DNA of 64,000 bases. Origin: Halalkalibacter alkaliphilus (GTDB lineage: Bacteria; Bacillota; Bacilli; Bacillales; Bacillaceae_D). The position numbers were made by a program, and so were the translations under genes. The DNA is taken from assembly GCF_023555415.1 (NCBI RefSeq), contig NZ_JAKRYL010000012.1, forward strand, positions 1 through 64,000. Reading direction: 5' to 3'. Under the pieces are notes generated by a model, which was not told where the DNA came from, ran no database searches, and saw nothing but the letters and a program-made list of their open reading frames with translations. Shown here piece after piece: positions 40,771 to 49,526 of the stretch (position 1 is the first letter of the stretch; each line of letters starts with the position of its first letter).

Positions 40771-40854
40771 TCTGACCCCTCACATAAGTTACACAAATGA
40801 GTTTAACTGTTGTATAATGTTTGTATAATGTATTTGAGCAGACTGGGGGAACAG

Positions 40855-43800
40855 ATGATGATTTCGTGGCTCATTCGTAAGAGGAAAATTACGATTCTCT
40901 TTTTTGTCATGTTTATGTTAGTGGGGGTGCTAAGCTTTTTACAGCTGCCGCAGCGCGAAATACCGGAAATTAGTCCGGCGGTCGCACAAATAACGACAGT
41001 ATACCCTGGTGCGTCAGCTGAACTAGTTGAGCAGAATGTCACCAACCTGATCGAGGAAGCCCTTGAGCCAATACAGGAGATTTCCTCGCTCACTTCCACC
41101 TCTCACCCAAACATCTCACTTATCACTATTGAGCTTGACGGTGGGGCCGATGCGGATCGCATGTGGAATGAAGTGAGACAGCAAGTAACGAATGCAGCAA
41201 GCGAATTCCCGGATGACGTTCATACACCGAATCTGAACAGTAATCTTAGTATTCAAGGTCTTGCCACATATCAGCTGACGTTTAACGAAGAAACAAATCT
41301 GACTGCAGTGAACGAGCTAATTAATCGGTGGAGCAAACGCTTGGTTCAGCTTGAGGACATCGTTTCCATTAGTGCTCAAGGGGCACTCGAGAAGGAAGTT
41401 TTAGTAGAAATTGATTATGAAGCGATGCAGGACACAGGCATAACTACGAACCAACTCATTGGTGCTATTAACGGTGAACTAAGTACACTGCCTCCTGGTG
41501 AATGGAGAACGGATGAGTACAACTACCGAGTCGAGCTCGCTACATATGACTCCTTGACTGACCTTGAAACACTGGCGATTGGATATTCTCAAGAAGACGG
41601 AGTCATTAGACTTGGTGACGTTGCTTCCATTAATGAAGGATTTCAAGCACCAACAGAAAAAGTTTATTTTAATGGCGAAGAAGCTATTTCGCTTACGTTT
41701 TACTTAAAAGAAGGTGCAAGTGTAACGAAAGCCCAGTCCGAGCTCAATCAATTTGTAAAAGAAATGGAGCAGGACCTGCCAAGCGGAGTCGAGATGAATC
41801 TTCTCTATTCTCAAGCTGACTTAGTGGAAGAATTATTTAAGGACTTGGCAATCTCCTTTGCGATTGCTGTTGTTTCGGTTCTCCTTGTTTGTTCTCTCGG
41901 GTTAAATGTATCAACAGCGCTCAGTGTGGCCCTGGCAATCCCTGTTTCGCTCAGCCTTGGAGCGATTGTTTACCCGTTTGTGGGAATAGATTTGAACCTC
42001 ATTTCACTAATTGCGATTATTATTGCTCTTGGGATATTGGTAGATGACGGGATTGTCGTAAACGAAAATATCGAACGCCGCTTGCAGGTAGGAGATAAGC
42101 CGATCGATGCAGCAATTAACGGGACAAAAGAGGTCGCTGTATCTGTTATTACATCAACATTGACAGTTGTTTTTACCTTTTTGCCCTTGCTTTTACTCCC
42201 AGGCGAAGCAGGAGCCTTTATTAGGCCGCTTCCTGTTGTTCTCATTGCAACGATGATCGCTTCAACATTTGTCGCTCTCTTTTTAATTCCGACGTTTCGG
42301 TCTATAAAAGAAAGCAAAAAAGAGCACCAGCAAGAGCGGAAATCAGCTGGATTTCTCGGTAAGACATTTGATCGTTCTTCACAATTTTATAGTGAAAAAA
42401 TTGTCAGCCGAATTACAAGACGTCCGCTTTTAACGGTGATCACAGGCTTCTTAATCGGAACAGCTGCGTATGGATTAATTCCTTTTATTCCATTGGAGTT
42501 TTTCCCAGACACAGATCGTGAAGAAGTTTTCGTTGAGATGAAGCTGCCAGAGGGTACGTCACTCCAAGAAACAGATCGGCAAGCTGCTGACGTCGAAGAG
42601 TGGCTTGAAAATATAGACTATGTTGAGTCAGTAACATCCTATATTGGAACGAATGTCCCGCGTTTATTCGGTCCTGGCGGGGGAGGAGTCGCAGGTGATC
42701 ACACCGCAAATTTCTTTGTTTTTATAAACAAGGAGAAAATAACAACACGTGATACTGTAGACATTTGGAATGAAAAGCTACCTGAGATGTTTCCTAATAA
42801 AACATTTACTGCCTCCATGATTGAATCAGGACCGCCGGTTGGTGCACCTATTGCCATTCAAATAAGAGGGGAATCGATGGAGCGCTTAGGCGAAATGGCG
42901 ACAGAGGTAAAAGAAATCTTAGCGTCAACAGAAGGAGTAACAACTGTTAACGATGACGTAGGCATTCCTCTTACAGCCATTCAATTTGTCCCAGAGCGTG
43001 ACGAATTGGAGTCTCACGGATTATCAAGCAACGATCTTGCTCAAACACTGCGTTTAGTAGGCGAAGGAATCCCGATCGGGCAGCTGCAAACGCCTGACGA
43101 GCTGCTTGATATGCGGATGATCTTTGATACAGGTGTTCTTGGCTCAGAAGAGGTGCTTGAGGAGCTTGCACTTCCTTCGGTACGTGGAGGTACGGTAGCT
43201 GTTGCTGAGTTAGTATCCGCTCGTGAGACAACAACAGCACCAAGCATTCCTCATCAAAACACGGTTCGAACAATTACAGTACGTGCTTACCCAGGAGGAG
43301 AGCGCAGCACCGATGAGATTATAGCTGATACGCGTACGTCATTGGAAGAAGTGGTAGCAGAGGAGGCTGGGTACTCGCTCGTCATTGGCGGTGAAACCTC
43401 AGCAAGAACAGACGTCTTTATCGATATCGGCAAAATCTTCATCGTTGTCGTATTCTTGATCTTAATCGTCATTGCGATTCAGTTTTATTCATTGACGATT
43501 CCTGTTCTAATCATGAGTACTGTATACTTGGCCGTTGCGGGTGCGTTGCTAGGGCTATTTATCACCCAAACCGGACTCGGCTTCATGTCAATGATGGGAG
43601 CAGTTAGTCTTGCCGGCATTGTCGTCCGAAACGGCATTGTCCTCATCGAATTTATCGAGCAAAGAAGGCGAGAGGGGTCAGACCCCAAAGAGGCAGTTAT
43701 CCTAGCTGCTCGGCAACGTTTCCGTCCAATCGTCCTAACAACGATGACATCGATCGCTGGTCTCATGCCTATTGCACTTGGCAATAGCACGCTATTTAAG

Positions 43801-43905
43801 CCGCTCGGTATCGCCATCGTCTCAGGACTCATCTTCTCAACACTGCTCACACTAGTCATTGTACCAGCGTTGTACCTGCTAGGGGTCAGACCCCGAAGCA
43901 GGTAG
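40855..43905 (+). CDS. RND family exporter
   Basis: A 1016-residue proton-driven RND permease with 12 TM helices and two large outer loops. TM4 carries the Asp pair in ALGILVDDGIVVNENIERR. It most resembles the Gram-positive SwrC/YerP group, for which surfactin or fatty-acid export is known; substrate here is unknown. No membrane-fusion protein or regulator lies beside it. The ATG at 40855 follows GACTGGGGGAACAG. Two REP palindromes are inside the coding sequence: 43674-43686 (REGSDPKE) and 43882-43894, which encodes the C terminus GVRPRSR. Confidence 0.9.
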   Translation: MMISWLIRKRKITILFFVMFMLVGVLSFLQLPQREIPEISPAVAQITTVYPGASAELVEQNVTNLIEEALEPIQEISSLTSTSHPNISLITIELDGGADADRMWNEVRQQVTNAASEFPDDVHTPNLNSNLSIQGLATYQLTFNEETNLTAVNELINRWSKRLVQLEDIVSISAQGALEKEVLVEIDYEAMQDTGITTNQLIGAINGELSTLPPGEWRTDEYNYRVELATYDSLTDLETLAIGYSQEDGVIRLGDVASINEGFQAPTEKVYFNGEEAISLTFYLKEGASVTKAQSELNQFVKEMEQDLPSGVEMNLLYSQADLVEELFKDLAISFAIAVVSVLLVCSLGLNVSTALSVALAIPVSLSLGAIVYPFVGIDLNLISLIAIIIALGILVDDGIVVNENIERRLQVGDKPIDAAINGTKEVAVSVITSTLTVVFTFLPLLLLPGEAGAFIRPLPVVLIATMIASTFVALFLIPTFRSIKESKKEHQQERKSAGFLGKTFDRSSQFYSEKIVSRITRRPLLTVITGFLIGTAAYGLIPFIPLEFFPDTDREEVFVEMKLPEGTSLQETDRQAADVEEWLENIDYVESVTSYIGTNVPRLFGPGGGGVAGDHTANFFVFINKEKITTRDTVDIWNEKLPEMFPNKTFTASMIESGPPVGAPIAIQIRGESMERLGEMATEVKEILASTEGVTTVNDDVGIPLTAIQFVPERDELESHGLSSNDLAQTLRLVGEGIPIGQLQTPDELLDMRMIFDTGVLGSEEVLEELALPSVRGGTVAVAELVSARETTTAPSIPHQNTVRTITVRAYPGGERSTDEIIADTRTSLEEVVAEEAGYSLVIGGETSARTDVFIDIGKIFIVVVFLILIVIAIQFYSLTIPVLIMSTVYLAVAGALLGLFITQTGLGFMSMMGAVSLAGIVVRNGIVLIEFIEQRRREGSDPKEAVILAARQRFRPIVLTTMTSIAGLMPIALGNSTLFKPLGIAIVSGLIFSTLLTLVIVPALYLLGVRPRSR
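43674..43686. repeat. REP-like palindrome inside the RND gene
   Basis: GGGGTCAGACCCC in frame within a cytoplasmic loop between two TM helices. The loop length looks normal for the family, so it replaced sequence or arose in place without changing length. Confidence 0.85.
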
Positions 43906-43980
43906 TCACAGCCACTGAAAAAGGTACCGTTTTGACCTTTTTCAGTGGCCTCTTAAAGGGGTAAAGAGGGGTCAGACCCC
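43882..43980. repeat. REP copies and family A hairpin at the RND 3' end
   Basis: GGGGTCAGACCCC at 43882-43894 forms the last codons of the RND gene. A lone family A terminal hairpin, GCCACTGAAAAAGGT with ACCTTTTTCAGTGGC, lies at about 43913-43951. Another REP is at 43968-43980. The hairpin may also end transcription. Confidence 0.88.
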
Positions 43981-44005
43981 TCTTTACCCCTTTCCTGCTT
44001 TAAAG

Positions 44006-44602
44006 TTATGCAGAAGGACCTAGCCCGTCCATTTCTCTACTAGCCTCACGGAAATAAGCTTCAGCACTTTCAATAAAAGGAATCGCCTCTTCGATTGCAA
44101 TGCGTGCACGGCTCTGGTCGCCTGCTTCCATGAAATCCAACGCCTCAGCTACCATCGCATGAAACTGCTCGACATCTCGAGCACCTCGTACATACACCGC
44201 ATGAACACGTTCGTATTGTCTTGGTACATTTTCCATTTCTCCAAATTGACCTATCATTTGGAAGACTTCATCATTCGCTTCACGAATACTAGCAATTTGG
44301 CCCGCGTTACTCTTAAGTGTCGTTAACCGTTCACGTATACTAGGTAAAGTCATATTCGTAAAGTGAATATTTCTCGTAAATTCAAACACATACTGCTCTG
44401 ACAACTCATTTTGTCCTTGTACTTCAAGCTTATGAACAGGTGAATCGTTTGCAACTTGAGCAGTAGGTTGATTAAGATCCATCGCTTCTTGAGTAAAAGG
44501 ATCCATCACAAACAAGATAACCACGATCAAAAGAATCCCGTATACTAATGTTGCAAGTCGTTTCTTCCAACCTGTTCCACTTCTATAACCAGGTAACTTC
44601 AT
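44006..44602 (-). CDS. Single-TM extracytoplasmic helical protein, unknown
   Basis: Not recognised. From the ATG at 44602 (AGGAGGTT five bases upstream; the ATG at 44605 is too close) it has 198 residues: a short basic N terminus, one TM helix (about 17-36), then an outside region that is almost all helix and charged. There is no Cys lipobox or enzymatic motif. It lies alone on the minus strand between the RND and CapA genes. Confidence 0.65.
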   Translation of the reverse strand: MKLPGYRSGTGWKKRLATLVYGILLIVVILFVMDPFTQEAMDLNQPTAQVANDSPVHKLEVQGQNELSEQYVFEFTRNIHFTNMTLPSIRERLTTLKSNAGQIASIREANDEVFQMIGQFGEMENVPRQYERVHAVYVRGARDVEQFHAMVAEALDFMEAGDQSRARIAIEEAIPFIESAEAYFREASREMDGLGPSA

Positions 44603-44696
44603 CATAACCTCCTAAGAAAATTAATAACTGCAAAGGTGAACTTTACAAAAATTAGACGGTAATAGTATCCACATGAACAGTCATCAATATACTTTA

Positions 44697-44708
44697 GGGT
44701 CAGACCCC
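44697..44708. repeat. REP-like palindrome
   Basis: GGGTCAGACCCC (first G missing) with CTCTTTACC following, as in other copies. Lies upstream of the CapA-like gene. Confidence 0.85.
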
Positions 44709-44857
44709 TCTTTACCACAGTAGTGCATTAAACTGCACATCCTATTAACATTTATTAGAATTCTCAACCAATTACAAATCCGCCTATGTTACACTAGAAA
44801 AAATGCCTACATTCAGGCCGGTAATCTATGAAACTATTATTCTACTGGAGTGTAACG

Positions 44858-45991
44858 ATGAAACTAAAAACAATCTACGCAGCACTAATTTTCCTAATCA
44901 TCACAGCCTGCTCACAGCCAGAAGAACTTACTGTCGAGCAAACCGAAACAGAAATCGATGCAGAAATCATTCGTCAAGAAGCTCCACCTGAGCCAAAAGA
45001 AGAGGAAACGACGATCACGATCGGTGCAGTAGGGGATGTCCTCCTGCATGAGCGAGTGTACGTCCCGGCAGAAACCGAAGATGGCTATGACTTTATGCCA
45101 ATGCTTGAAAAAGTGGGGCCGCTTCTACAGGAACCAGACTTCTTAATGGCAAACTTTGAATCTATCCCTGGTGGCGTTGAGATTGGCTTATCAACCTATC
45201 CATCGTTCAATAGCCCACATGAAATTGTCACAGATCTGCAGTCATTGGGTGTTGATATGGCAATAGGGGCCAATAACCACACGATTGACCGCGGTGTAAG
45301 GGCGGTTGAAAGTGCCTTAGACTTCTTTGATGAAGTAGGCATGGATTATGTGGGGGTCTACCGTGATACAGCAGATCGTGAAACCGAACGTATCGTCACA
45401 ATTGAAGACATCACCCTTGGGGTACTAGCCTACACATACGGCACAAATGGCATTCCGATTCCAGAAGGACACGAAGACATCGTCGCCCTCATTGACCCAG
45501 ACCGTATCGAAAAAGATGTAAAAGCTCTGCGCGAAAAAGTGGATATCCTCATCGTACATATGCACTGGGGAGACGAGTACATTCACGAGCCGAACCAAAA
45601 GCAAAGAGAGCTAGCTCAGCTCTTATCAGAGGCAGGAGTCGATATCGTTTTCGGCCATCACCCGCATGTTCTGCAGCCAATTGATCTGCTCGAACAAGAA
45701 GACGGACATGAAACGTATGTATTCTATTCCTTAGGAAATTTCTTTTCCGGACAAAATTTCGAGTACACAGACATAGGCGGCCTAGCTACGATCGAAGTCA
45801 CAAAAACAACAAAAGGGGAGGACTCAACGATTAACATCCATACCCCTGACATCGAACCAACACTCGTTGTACTAGAAGATGACGTCTACAGCGTCATGCC
45901 AATGGCTGATTCAGAAGGCTCCCTCATCAACGGCGTAACGACGGAAGAAACACGCGAACACATCTGGAAATACCTGAATGAATCTGAATGA
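44858..45991 (+). CDS. CapA/PgsA-like lipoprotein (PGA_cap domain)
   Basis: A 377-residue lipoprotein: signal peptide with lipobox IITAC (Cys about 17), acidic linker, then the PGA_cap metallophosphoesterase-like domain (about 55-330). Motifs include IGAVGDVLLHERV, LMANFESI, GANNHTIDRG, HMHWGDEYIHEPN and FGHHPHVLQP, which hold the predicted metal ligands. Relatives act in poly-gamma-glutamate synthesis or anchoring, but no pgsBC genes are here, so the substrate is unknown. The ATG at 44858 follows CTGGAGTG. Confidence 0.85.
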   Translation: MKLKTIYAALIFLIITACSQPEELTVEQTETEIDAEIIRQEAPPEPKEEETTITIGAVGDVLLHERVYVPAETEDGYDFMPMLEKVGPLLQEPDFLMANFESIPGGVEIGLSTYPSFNSPHEIVTDLQSLGVDMAIGANNHTIDRGVRAVESALDFFDEVGMDYVGVYRDTADRETERIVTIEDITLGVLAYTYGTNGIPIPEGHEDIVALIDPDRIEKDVKALREKVDILIVHMHWGDEYIHEPNQKQRELAQLLSEAGVDIVFGHHPHVLQPIDLLEQEDGHETYVFYSLGNFFSGQNFEYTDIGGLATIEVTKTTKGEDSTINIHTPDIEPTLVVLEDDVYSVMPMADSEGSLINGVTTEETREHIWKYLNESE

Positions 45992-45996
45992 TATAC

Positions 45997-46043
45997 AAAA
46001 AGACCCATCCTTACGCACTTAACGTGGTAAAGATGGGTCTTTC
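45997..46043. terminator. Bidirectional terminator
   Basis: AAAAAGACCCATC pairs with GATGGGTCTTT between the convergent CapA-like and NUDIX genes; the NUDIX stop codon lies in the loop. Confidence 0.8.
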
Positions 46044-46477
46044 CTCAACTGCTCTAACATCCGCCGACTTGTCGGAATCATCTCCTCAGGCAGGGCATCC
46101 AAAGGAAAATAGCGCAGGTCCTTTCCTTCATGATCCGCCTGCAGCTTACCAGACACATCCTTAGACATAAACGTAACTATGACATTGTACACTTCATCCC
46201 CGTTAGGGTACTTAAAATAAAATTCTTCACCTGAAAACACCGTATATAGACTCATCTTACCAACGGTTAACCCAGTTTCCTCAAGAATTTCCCGACGAGC
46301 AGCCTCCTCAACCGATTCACCCATCTCCATAAACCCACCAGGGACACCCCAATTATCCGTATCCGTACGATGTTGTAACAATACACGCCCTTGTTCATCA
46401 AGAATAAAAACCGCGCACGCTGTTAAAATTAATGGTCTACTCCCAGCAATAGACCGTATCATATCAATATAGTTCAT
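46019..46477 (-). CDS. NUDIX hydrolase
   Basis: A pyrophosphohydrolase of about 152 residues. The Nudix box is complete: GGFMEMGESVEEAARREI followed by LEETGL, matching Gx5Ex7REUxEExGU. It begins with a short helical extension and LTACAVFILDEQGRVLLQHR. Substrate cannot be told from sequence. ATG at 46477 is five bases from AGGAGG; 46480 is the alternative. Confidence 0.88.
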   Translation of the reverse strand: MNYIDMIRSIAGSRPLILTACAVFILDEQGRVLLQHRTDTDNWGVPGGFMEMGESVEEAARREILEETGLTVGKMSLYTVFSGEEFYFKYPNGDEVYNVIVTFMSKDVSGKLQADHEGKDLRYFPLDALPEEMIPTSRRMLEQLRKDPSLPR

Positions 46478-46491
46478 CATTTCCTCCTTCA

Positions 46492-46551
46492 GGGGTCAGA
46501 CCCTGCGTTACTTATGCACCACGTCACAGAACTAAAGAGGGGTCTGACCCC
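46492..46551. repeat. REP-like palindrome pair
   Basis: GGGGTCAGACCC (46492-46503, one C short) and GGGGTCTGACCCC (46539-46551), inverted, in the gap between two divergent genes. Confidence 0.9.
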
Positions 46552-46575
46552 TCATAGCAGAAAGGAGCACGCAAA

Positions 46576-46773
46576 ATGGAAATTTCCATCGTCCTTTTGG
46601 TCTTATTCTTACTCGTATCTGGTGGTCTTATCTTAAACATTATCACAAGTATTTGGTGTTATCGAGACTCATTAAGGCAAGGTAACAGCAAGGAATATAG
46701 CCTGCTTTGGCTAGTTGCGACCCTCTTCTTTCCTGTTGTCGGCGTGATCATCTACTTAATCATCCGAAAGTAG
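46576..46773 (+). CDS. PLDc_N-like small membrane protein
   Basis: A 65-residue protein with two TM helices (about 5-27 and 43-62). IWCYRDSLRQGNSKEYSLLW and FFPVVGVIIYLIIRK match the phospholipase D N-terminal-like membrane domain seen alone in many small proteins. No catalytic part. AGAAAGGAGCACGC precedes the ATG. Role unknown. Confidence 0.7.
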   Translation: MEISIVLLVLFLLVSGGLILNIITSIWCYRDSLRQGNSKEYSLLWLVATLFFPVVGVIIYLIIRK

Positions 46774-46807
46774 GAAAGCAGGTATTTTTACTTTATCATA
46801 GTAAAGA

Positions 46808-46860
46808 GGGGCCTGACCCCAACTACTTGACCCCAACTACTTGCAACTACTTAAATCAAA
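46808..46860. repeat. Variant REP and short tandem repeat
   Basis: GGGGCCTGACCCC (46808-46820) is a variant copy, followed by two tandem units of CTTGACCCCAACTA-like sequence (about 46821-46850). Confidence 0.65.
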
Positions 46861-46861
46861 A

Positions 46862-46890
46862 AAGACGCTGTATATTTAAACAGCGTCTCA
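46862..46890 (-). terminator. Terminator of the small minus-strand genes
   Basis: AGACGCTGT pairs with ACAGCGTCT. The T run (TTTTTT) lies on the minus-strand side, so it ends the two small minus genes to the right. Confidence 0.75.
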
Positions 46891-46906
46891 AACGAGATGA
46901 AGTTAT

Positions 46907-47035
46907 CTAACTTCCAATTTTCTTTAGTTCACCATTAAATATCTTTATATACTTATTATTCTCATCATCTTTTAAAAATTTTATCCCCAATAAGGCTAAG
47001 GGTGTCCAAATTGTCTTCAATCTGATTAAAGGCAT
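46907..47035 (-). CDS. 42-residue basic small protein, unknown
   Basis: Not recognised. The ORF begins MPLIRLKTIWTPLALLGIKF and ends with ELKKIGS. It has an amphipathic or short hydrophobic N-terminal half and a charged C-terminal half. AAGGAGTG lies 9 nt upstream of the ATG and a terminator follows the stop, which argues for a real gene despite its size. Confidence 0.5.
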   Translation of the reverse strand: MPLIRLKTIWTPLALLGIKFLKDDENNKYIKIFNGELKKIGS

Positions 47036-47113
47036 ATGATCATCCACTCCTTAATTCTGAAAATTCAGTAAAAAGAAAATAAACTTTCAACTAAATTAAT
47101 TTTCTCTTTCTAA

Positions 47114-47227
47114 TTATGAAAAAAACAAATAAAACCATTTAACCCAGCCGATGAACGACAACCATAAAGGTATACTTAAAGATGTTCCCCAAACTAATCC
47201 AGTAATAAAGGTATTCTGTTTTTCCAT
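47114..47227 (-). CDS. 37-residue single-TM small protein, unknown
   Basis: Not recognised. It begins MEKQNTFITGLVWGTSLSIP and ends in an aromatic tail WVKWFYLFFS; almost the whole chain can span the membrane. AAAGAGGTT lies 7 nt before the chosen ATG (47227); an ATG at 47233 is too close. It is upstream of the 42-residue gene on the same strand, and the two probably share one transcript. Confidence 0.5.
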   Translation of the reverse strand: MEKQNTFITGLVWGTSLSIPLWLSFIGWVKWFYLFFS

Positions 47228-47345
47228 AAACATAACCTCTTTTTATATGATTAGCAGTCTCTCGCTTACCTATATTATAAAGGAAAATGCATTTCAGATG
47301 GTGGAAATCGTTCAGCAAAATCTATCTCTATAAAATCATCAAAAA

Positions 47346-47375
47346 GTGACTCTATCATTACGATAGAATCACTTA
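47346..47375 (-). terminator. VanZ-like gene terminator
   Basis: GTGACTCTATC pairs with GATAGAATCAC, with T-rich flanks on both sides. The minus-strand stop codon lies in the stem. Confidence 0.75.
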
Positions 47376-47779
47376 TTTTTTTGCATATGAATTTTCCTTT
47401 GAGAAAAGAAATAAACAACCAACAACACCAAAAACGCCCCTACCGAATCAATCACGACATCTGAAACCAATCCTGATCTTTCCGGGATAAAAGACTGATG
47501 CCACTCATCAATTGCACCGTACAACGTGGCAAGTGCCCAAGCCCATACATAACGATAACGCACACCACGTAAAGCTAACCAAAAAAACAATGCCAACAAC
47601 CCAAATGCAGCTAAATGGACTCCTTTTCTAGCAATATAATTGACAATAGCTGAATCAAAAAATGGATTCTTTAGCATTTCCTCCGTTGAATCCCCAGTAA
47701 ACACGGGCATGCGTGTGGCAATTGCAATTCCAATACACCACAAGATCGCAACCGTCCACCATAACTTTTTACTATTCAT
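47369..47779 (-). CDS. VanZ-like membrane protein
   Basis: A 136-residue, four-TM protein of the VanZ family (teicoplanin-resistance protein relatives; role mostly unknown). Visible motifs are the N-terminal TM, RKGVHLAAFGLLALFF, TLYGAIDEWHQSFIPERSG and SDVVIDSVGAFL. The ATG at 47779 (MNSKKLWW) matches the family N terminus; longer readings upstream lack support. Confidence 0.83.
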   Translation of the reverse strand: MNSKKLWWTVAILWCIGIAIATRMPVFTGDSTEEMLKNPFFDSAIVNYIARKGVHLAAFGLLALFFWLALRGVRYRYVWAWALATLYGAIDEWHQSFIPERSGLVSDVVIDSVGAFLVLLVVYFFSQRKIHMQKNK

Positions 47780-47900
47780 AATATCACCCGAATCAATTAT
47801 ACACGAAATCCCCATAACCAAAATCCTAATTAATAAAATGGGACACCTACGAATACGATGAACTAATACACCATCACCCGAAAAAAAGGAGGGATCGCCG

Positions 47901-48353
47901 TTGTATAAAAGAGGACCAAATAAAATGATCCTCATCATCCCGGCAGCATTACTCATAGCACTGATCTTCTTCTTCCTCATACCATCAGAGCCACAAAAAG
48001 CAAAGAAAGTCGTCGACGCATTTTATACATATGAGCAAGAAGCCCAATTTTCGGCAGCATACGATCTGTTCCATTCAAAGATGCTAGAAAGAAATTCAAG
48101 AGGTCGCTACATTGAAAATAGATGGAAGTTTGTCGGAGTATAGGGCTTTCCGTATTCTCTTAGCAAACCAAAAAAAGTAAAAGACTGGAGCATGTCTGAA
48201 AGCTCAGAACCGTTCGAAACAGCCTACAAAGTTACCGTAACAAAAGAAATCAGAGACCAAGACAATGGAAACTACCGCCTCGAACAAGATGTCTATGTTA
48301 CCCAAGACCTAGAAACGAATGAGTGGAAAATCCTCTGGGACTTTAATGAATAA
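47901..48353 (+). pseudogene. Membrane-anchored protein interrupted by one amber codon
   Basis: A single frame of 150 codons runs from TTG at 47901 (AAAGGAGGGAT upstream) to TAA at 48351-48353, broken only by TAG at 48141-48143. The first part has an N-terminal TM helix (about 9-28) and KKVVDAFYTYEQEAQFSAAYDLFHSKM. The part after TAG continues as a compact domain ending DLETNEWKILWDF, like extracytoplasmic domains of Bacillus hypothetical proteins. A recent nonsense mutation is the simplest reading; the truncated 80-residue product or readthrough are alternatives. Confidence 0.75.
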
Positions 48354-48370
48354 GTTTTCAAAAAAAGAAA

Positions 48371-48505
48371 TCCTGTTAGCTAGTACAACATCCGCTAACA
48401 GGTTTTTACATTTTGATGGCGATAGCCTTTTTATTTACAAAAAGTTCCATTTGTTAATCGACCCAAAAAGCAGTTAGCTAGCGCAACACCCACTAACAGT
48501 ATTTT
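48371..48505. repeat. Duplicated hairpin (terminators)
   Basis: CCTGTTAGC with GCTAACAGG (48372-48402) followed by TTTTTAC is a good terminator for the interrupted gene. A related sequence (CAGTTAGCTAGCGCAACA ... CACTAACAG) recurs about 100 nt on at 48471-48500, next to the 3' end of the convergent gene. Confidence 0.7.
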
Positions 48506-48527
48506 ACAGTTTAATGTCTATAGACCT

Positions 48528-49265
48528 CTAATTCACAAAAAAATCCATTAAATAATCAGTCCAAATACTATGCCATTTTTCCTTTGGCAATTCATTTGCT
48601 TTTGCAGGCCATGCTTCCCAGTGATCTGCATATAAATACTTTTGTTCGATAGCGAAGGCTTTCATTTTATCTGTGAATCTCAAGTATTTATCGTCTTCAA
48701 GTGGGTGTGGGGGAGATAAGACTATTAATGTGTCAGATAGCTCCTCCGTCAATTCACTCATTACCGTTTCTAGATTTTCAAGGGAATCCTCAATTGACAA
48801 TTGATCGTAATCATTTAATAGGAATGGTTCTATGACTAAAAGGTCAGGGTTATTTTTTATTACTTTCTCTATGTAATTATTAGCTAGCACTTCACTTGAA
48901 GTAGCCTCTTGTACATCTATAACAGTTAGAGCTACATTCTGAGTAGGCAAGAGCGTCTTGAATTGTGGGAGTAATAATTGTGGCATGGAAGAATCTTCTT
49001 CTGTACTAGAAACAGCGGAAGAGCCGATAACCATCAGAAGAAATTCCTCTTCCTCTTCATTTTGCTTTGCCACTTCTTCAAGCAGACCACCTAGCTCATA
49101 CTGTGATTCCACCTCTTCTTCTTGAAAAGGCTCAGAAGGAAGCTCAAGTTCAATATCCTCGGCATCAGCAGCAATGGTTGCTAGCTTATCTTCATAATGA
49201 AAATAACCAAGAAAGATAATAATGATGCTTGTTAGGATGATAGCGTAGTACATAATTTTTCTCAT
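48528..49265 (-). CDS. SGNH-hydrolase-like membrane-anchored protein
   Basis: A 245-residue protein: TM anchor (about 5-22), a Glu-rich stalk (about 35-73), then an SGNH-like fold (about 75-245) with block I LLMVIGSSAVSS, an aspartate-containing ELSDTLIVLSPPHPLEDD and a C-terminal ADHWEAW. The usual DxxH near the C terminus is not obvious (ADHW is the nearest), so activity is uncertain. Such proteins often modify cell-wall or capsule polymers, and the divergent neighbour is an LCP ligase. Confidence 0.65.
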   Translation of the reverse strand: MRKIMYYAIILTSIIIIFLGYFHYEDKLATIAADAEDIELELPSEPFQEEEVESQYELGGLLEEVAKQNEEEEEFLLMVIGSSAVSSTEEDSSMPQLLLPQFKTLLPTQNVALTVIDVQEATSSEVLANNYIEKVIKNNPDLLVIEPFLLNDYDQLSIEDSLENLETVMSELTEELSDTLIVLSPPHPLEDDKYLRFTDKMKAFAIEQKYLYADHWEAWPAKANELPKEKWHSIWTDYLMDFFVN

Positions 49266-49439
49266 AGTAAATTGACTCCACCTTTCTACTAGTCAAAAAG
49301 CGCTAGTTTTTATCTATAGTAAGACTATAGCAATCATCATTTGGGAAGTAAGACGAACGATGTCACAGGGAGGGCAGTTTTTACCGACAGATTCAGCAAG
49401 AGAAAGTCGAATGAATGGGGATAAGGAAGAAAATAGTTA

Positions 49440-49468
49440 TTGCTAGCTTAGGTCGGATTCACTATAAT
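49440..49468 (+). promoter_or_regulatory. SigA promoter of the LCP gene
   Basis: TTGCTA (49440-49445), 17-bp spacer, TATAAT (49463-49468), about 58 nt before the start codon. Confidence 0.65.
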
Positions 49469-49526
49469 ATCTAAGAATCTATATTAATTTCAACAGGTTC
49501 AAGAATTTATAGAGATGAGGCAAGAA

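Noticed and set aside
44858-45991. Complete poly-gamma-glutamate capsule locus
   Set aside because: Only the CapA/PgsA-like gene is present; no pgsB or pgsC homologue is adjacent. The gamma-glutamyltransferase at 58.9 kb is distant and lacks a signal peptide.
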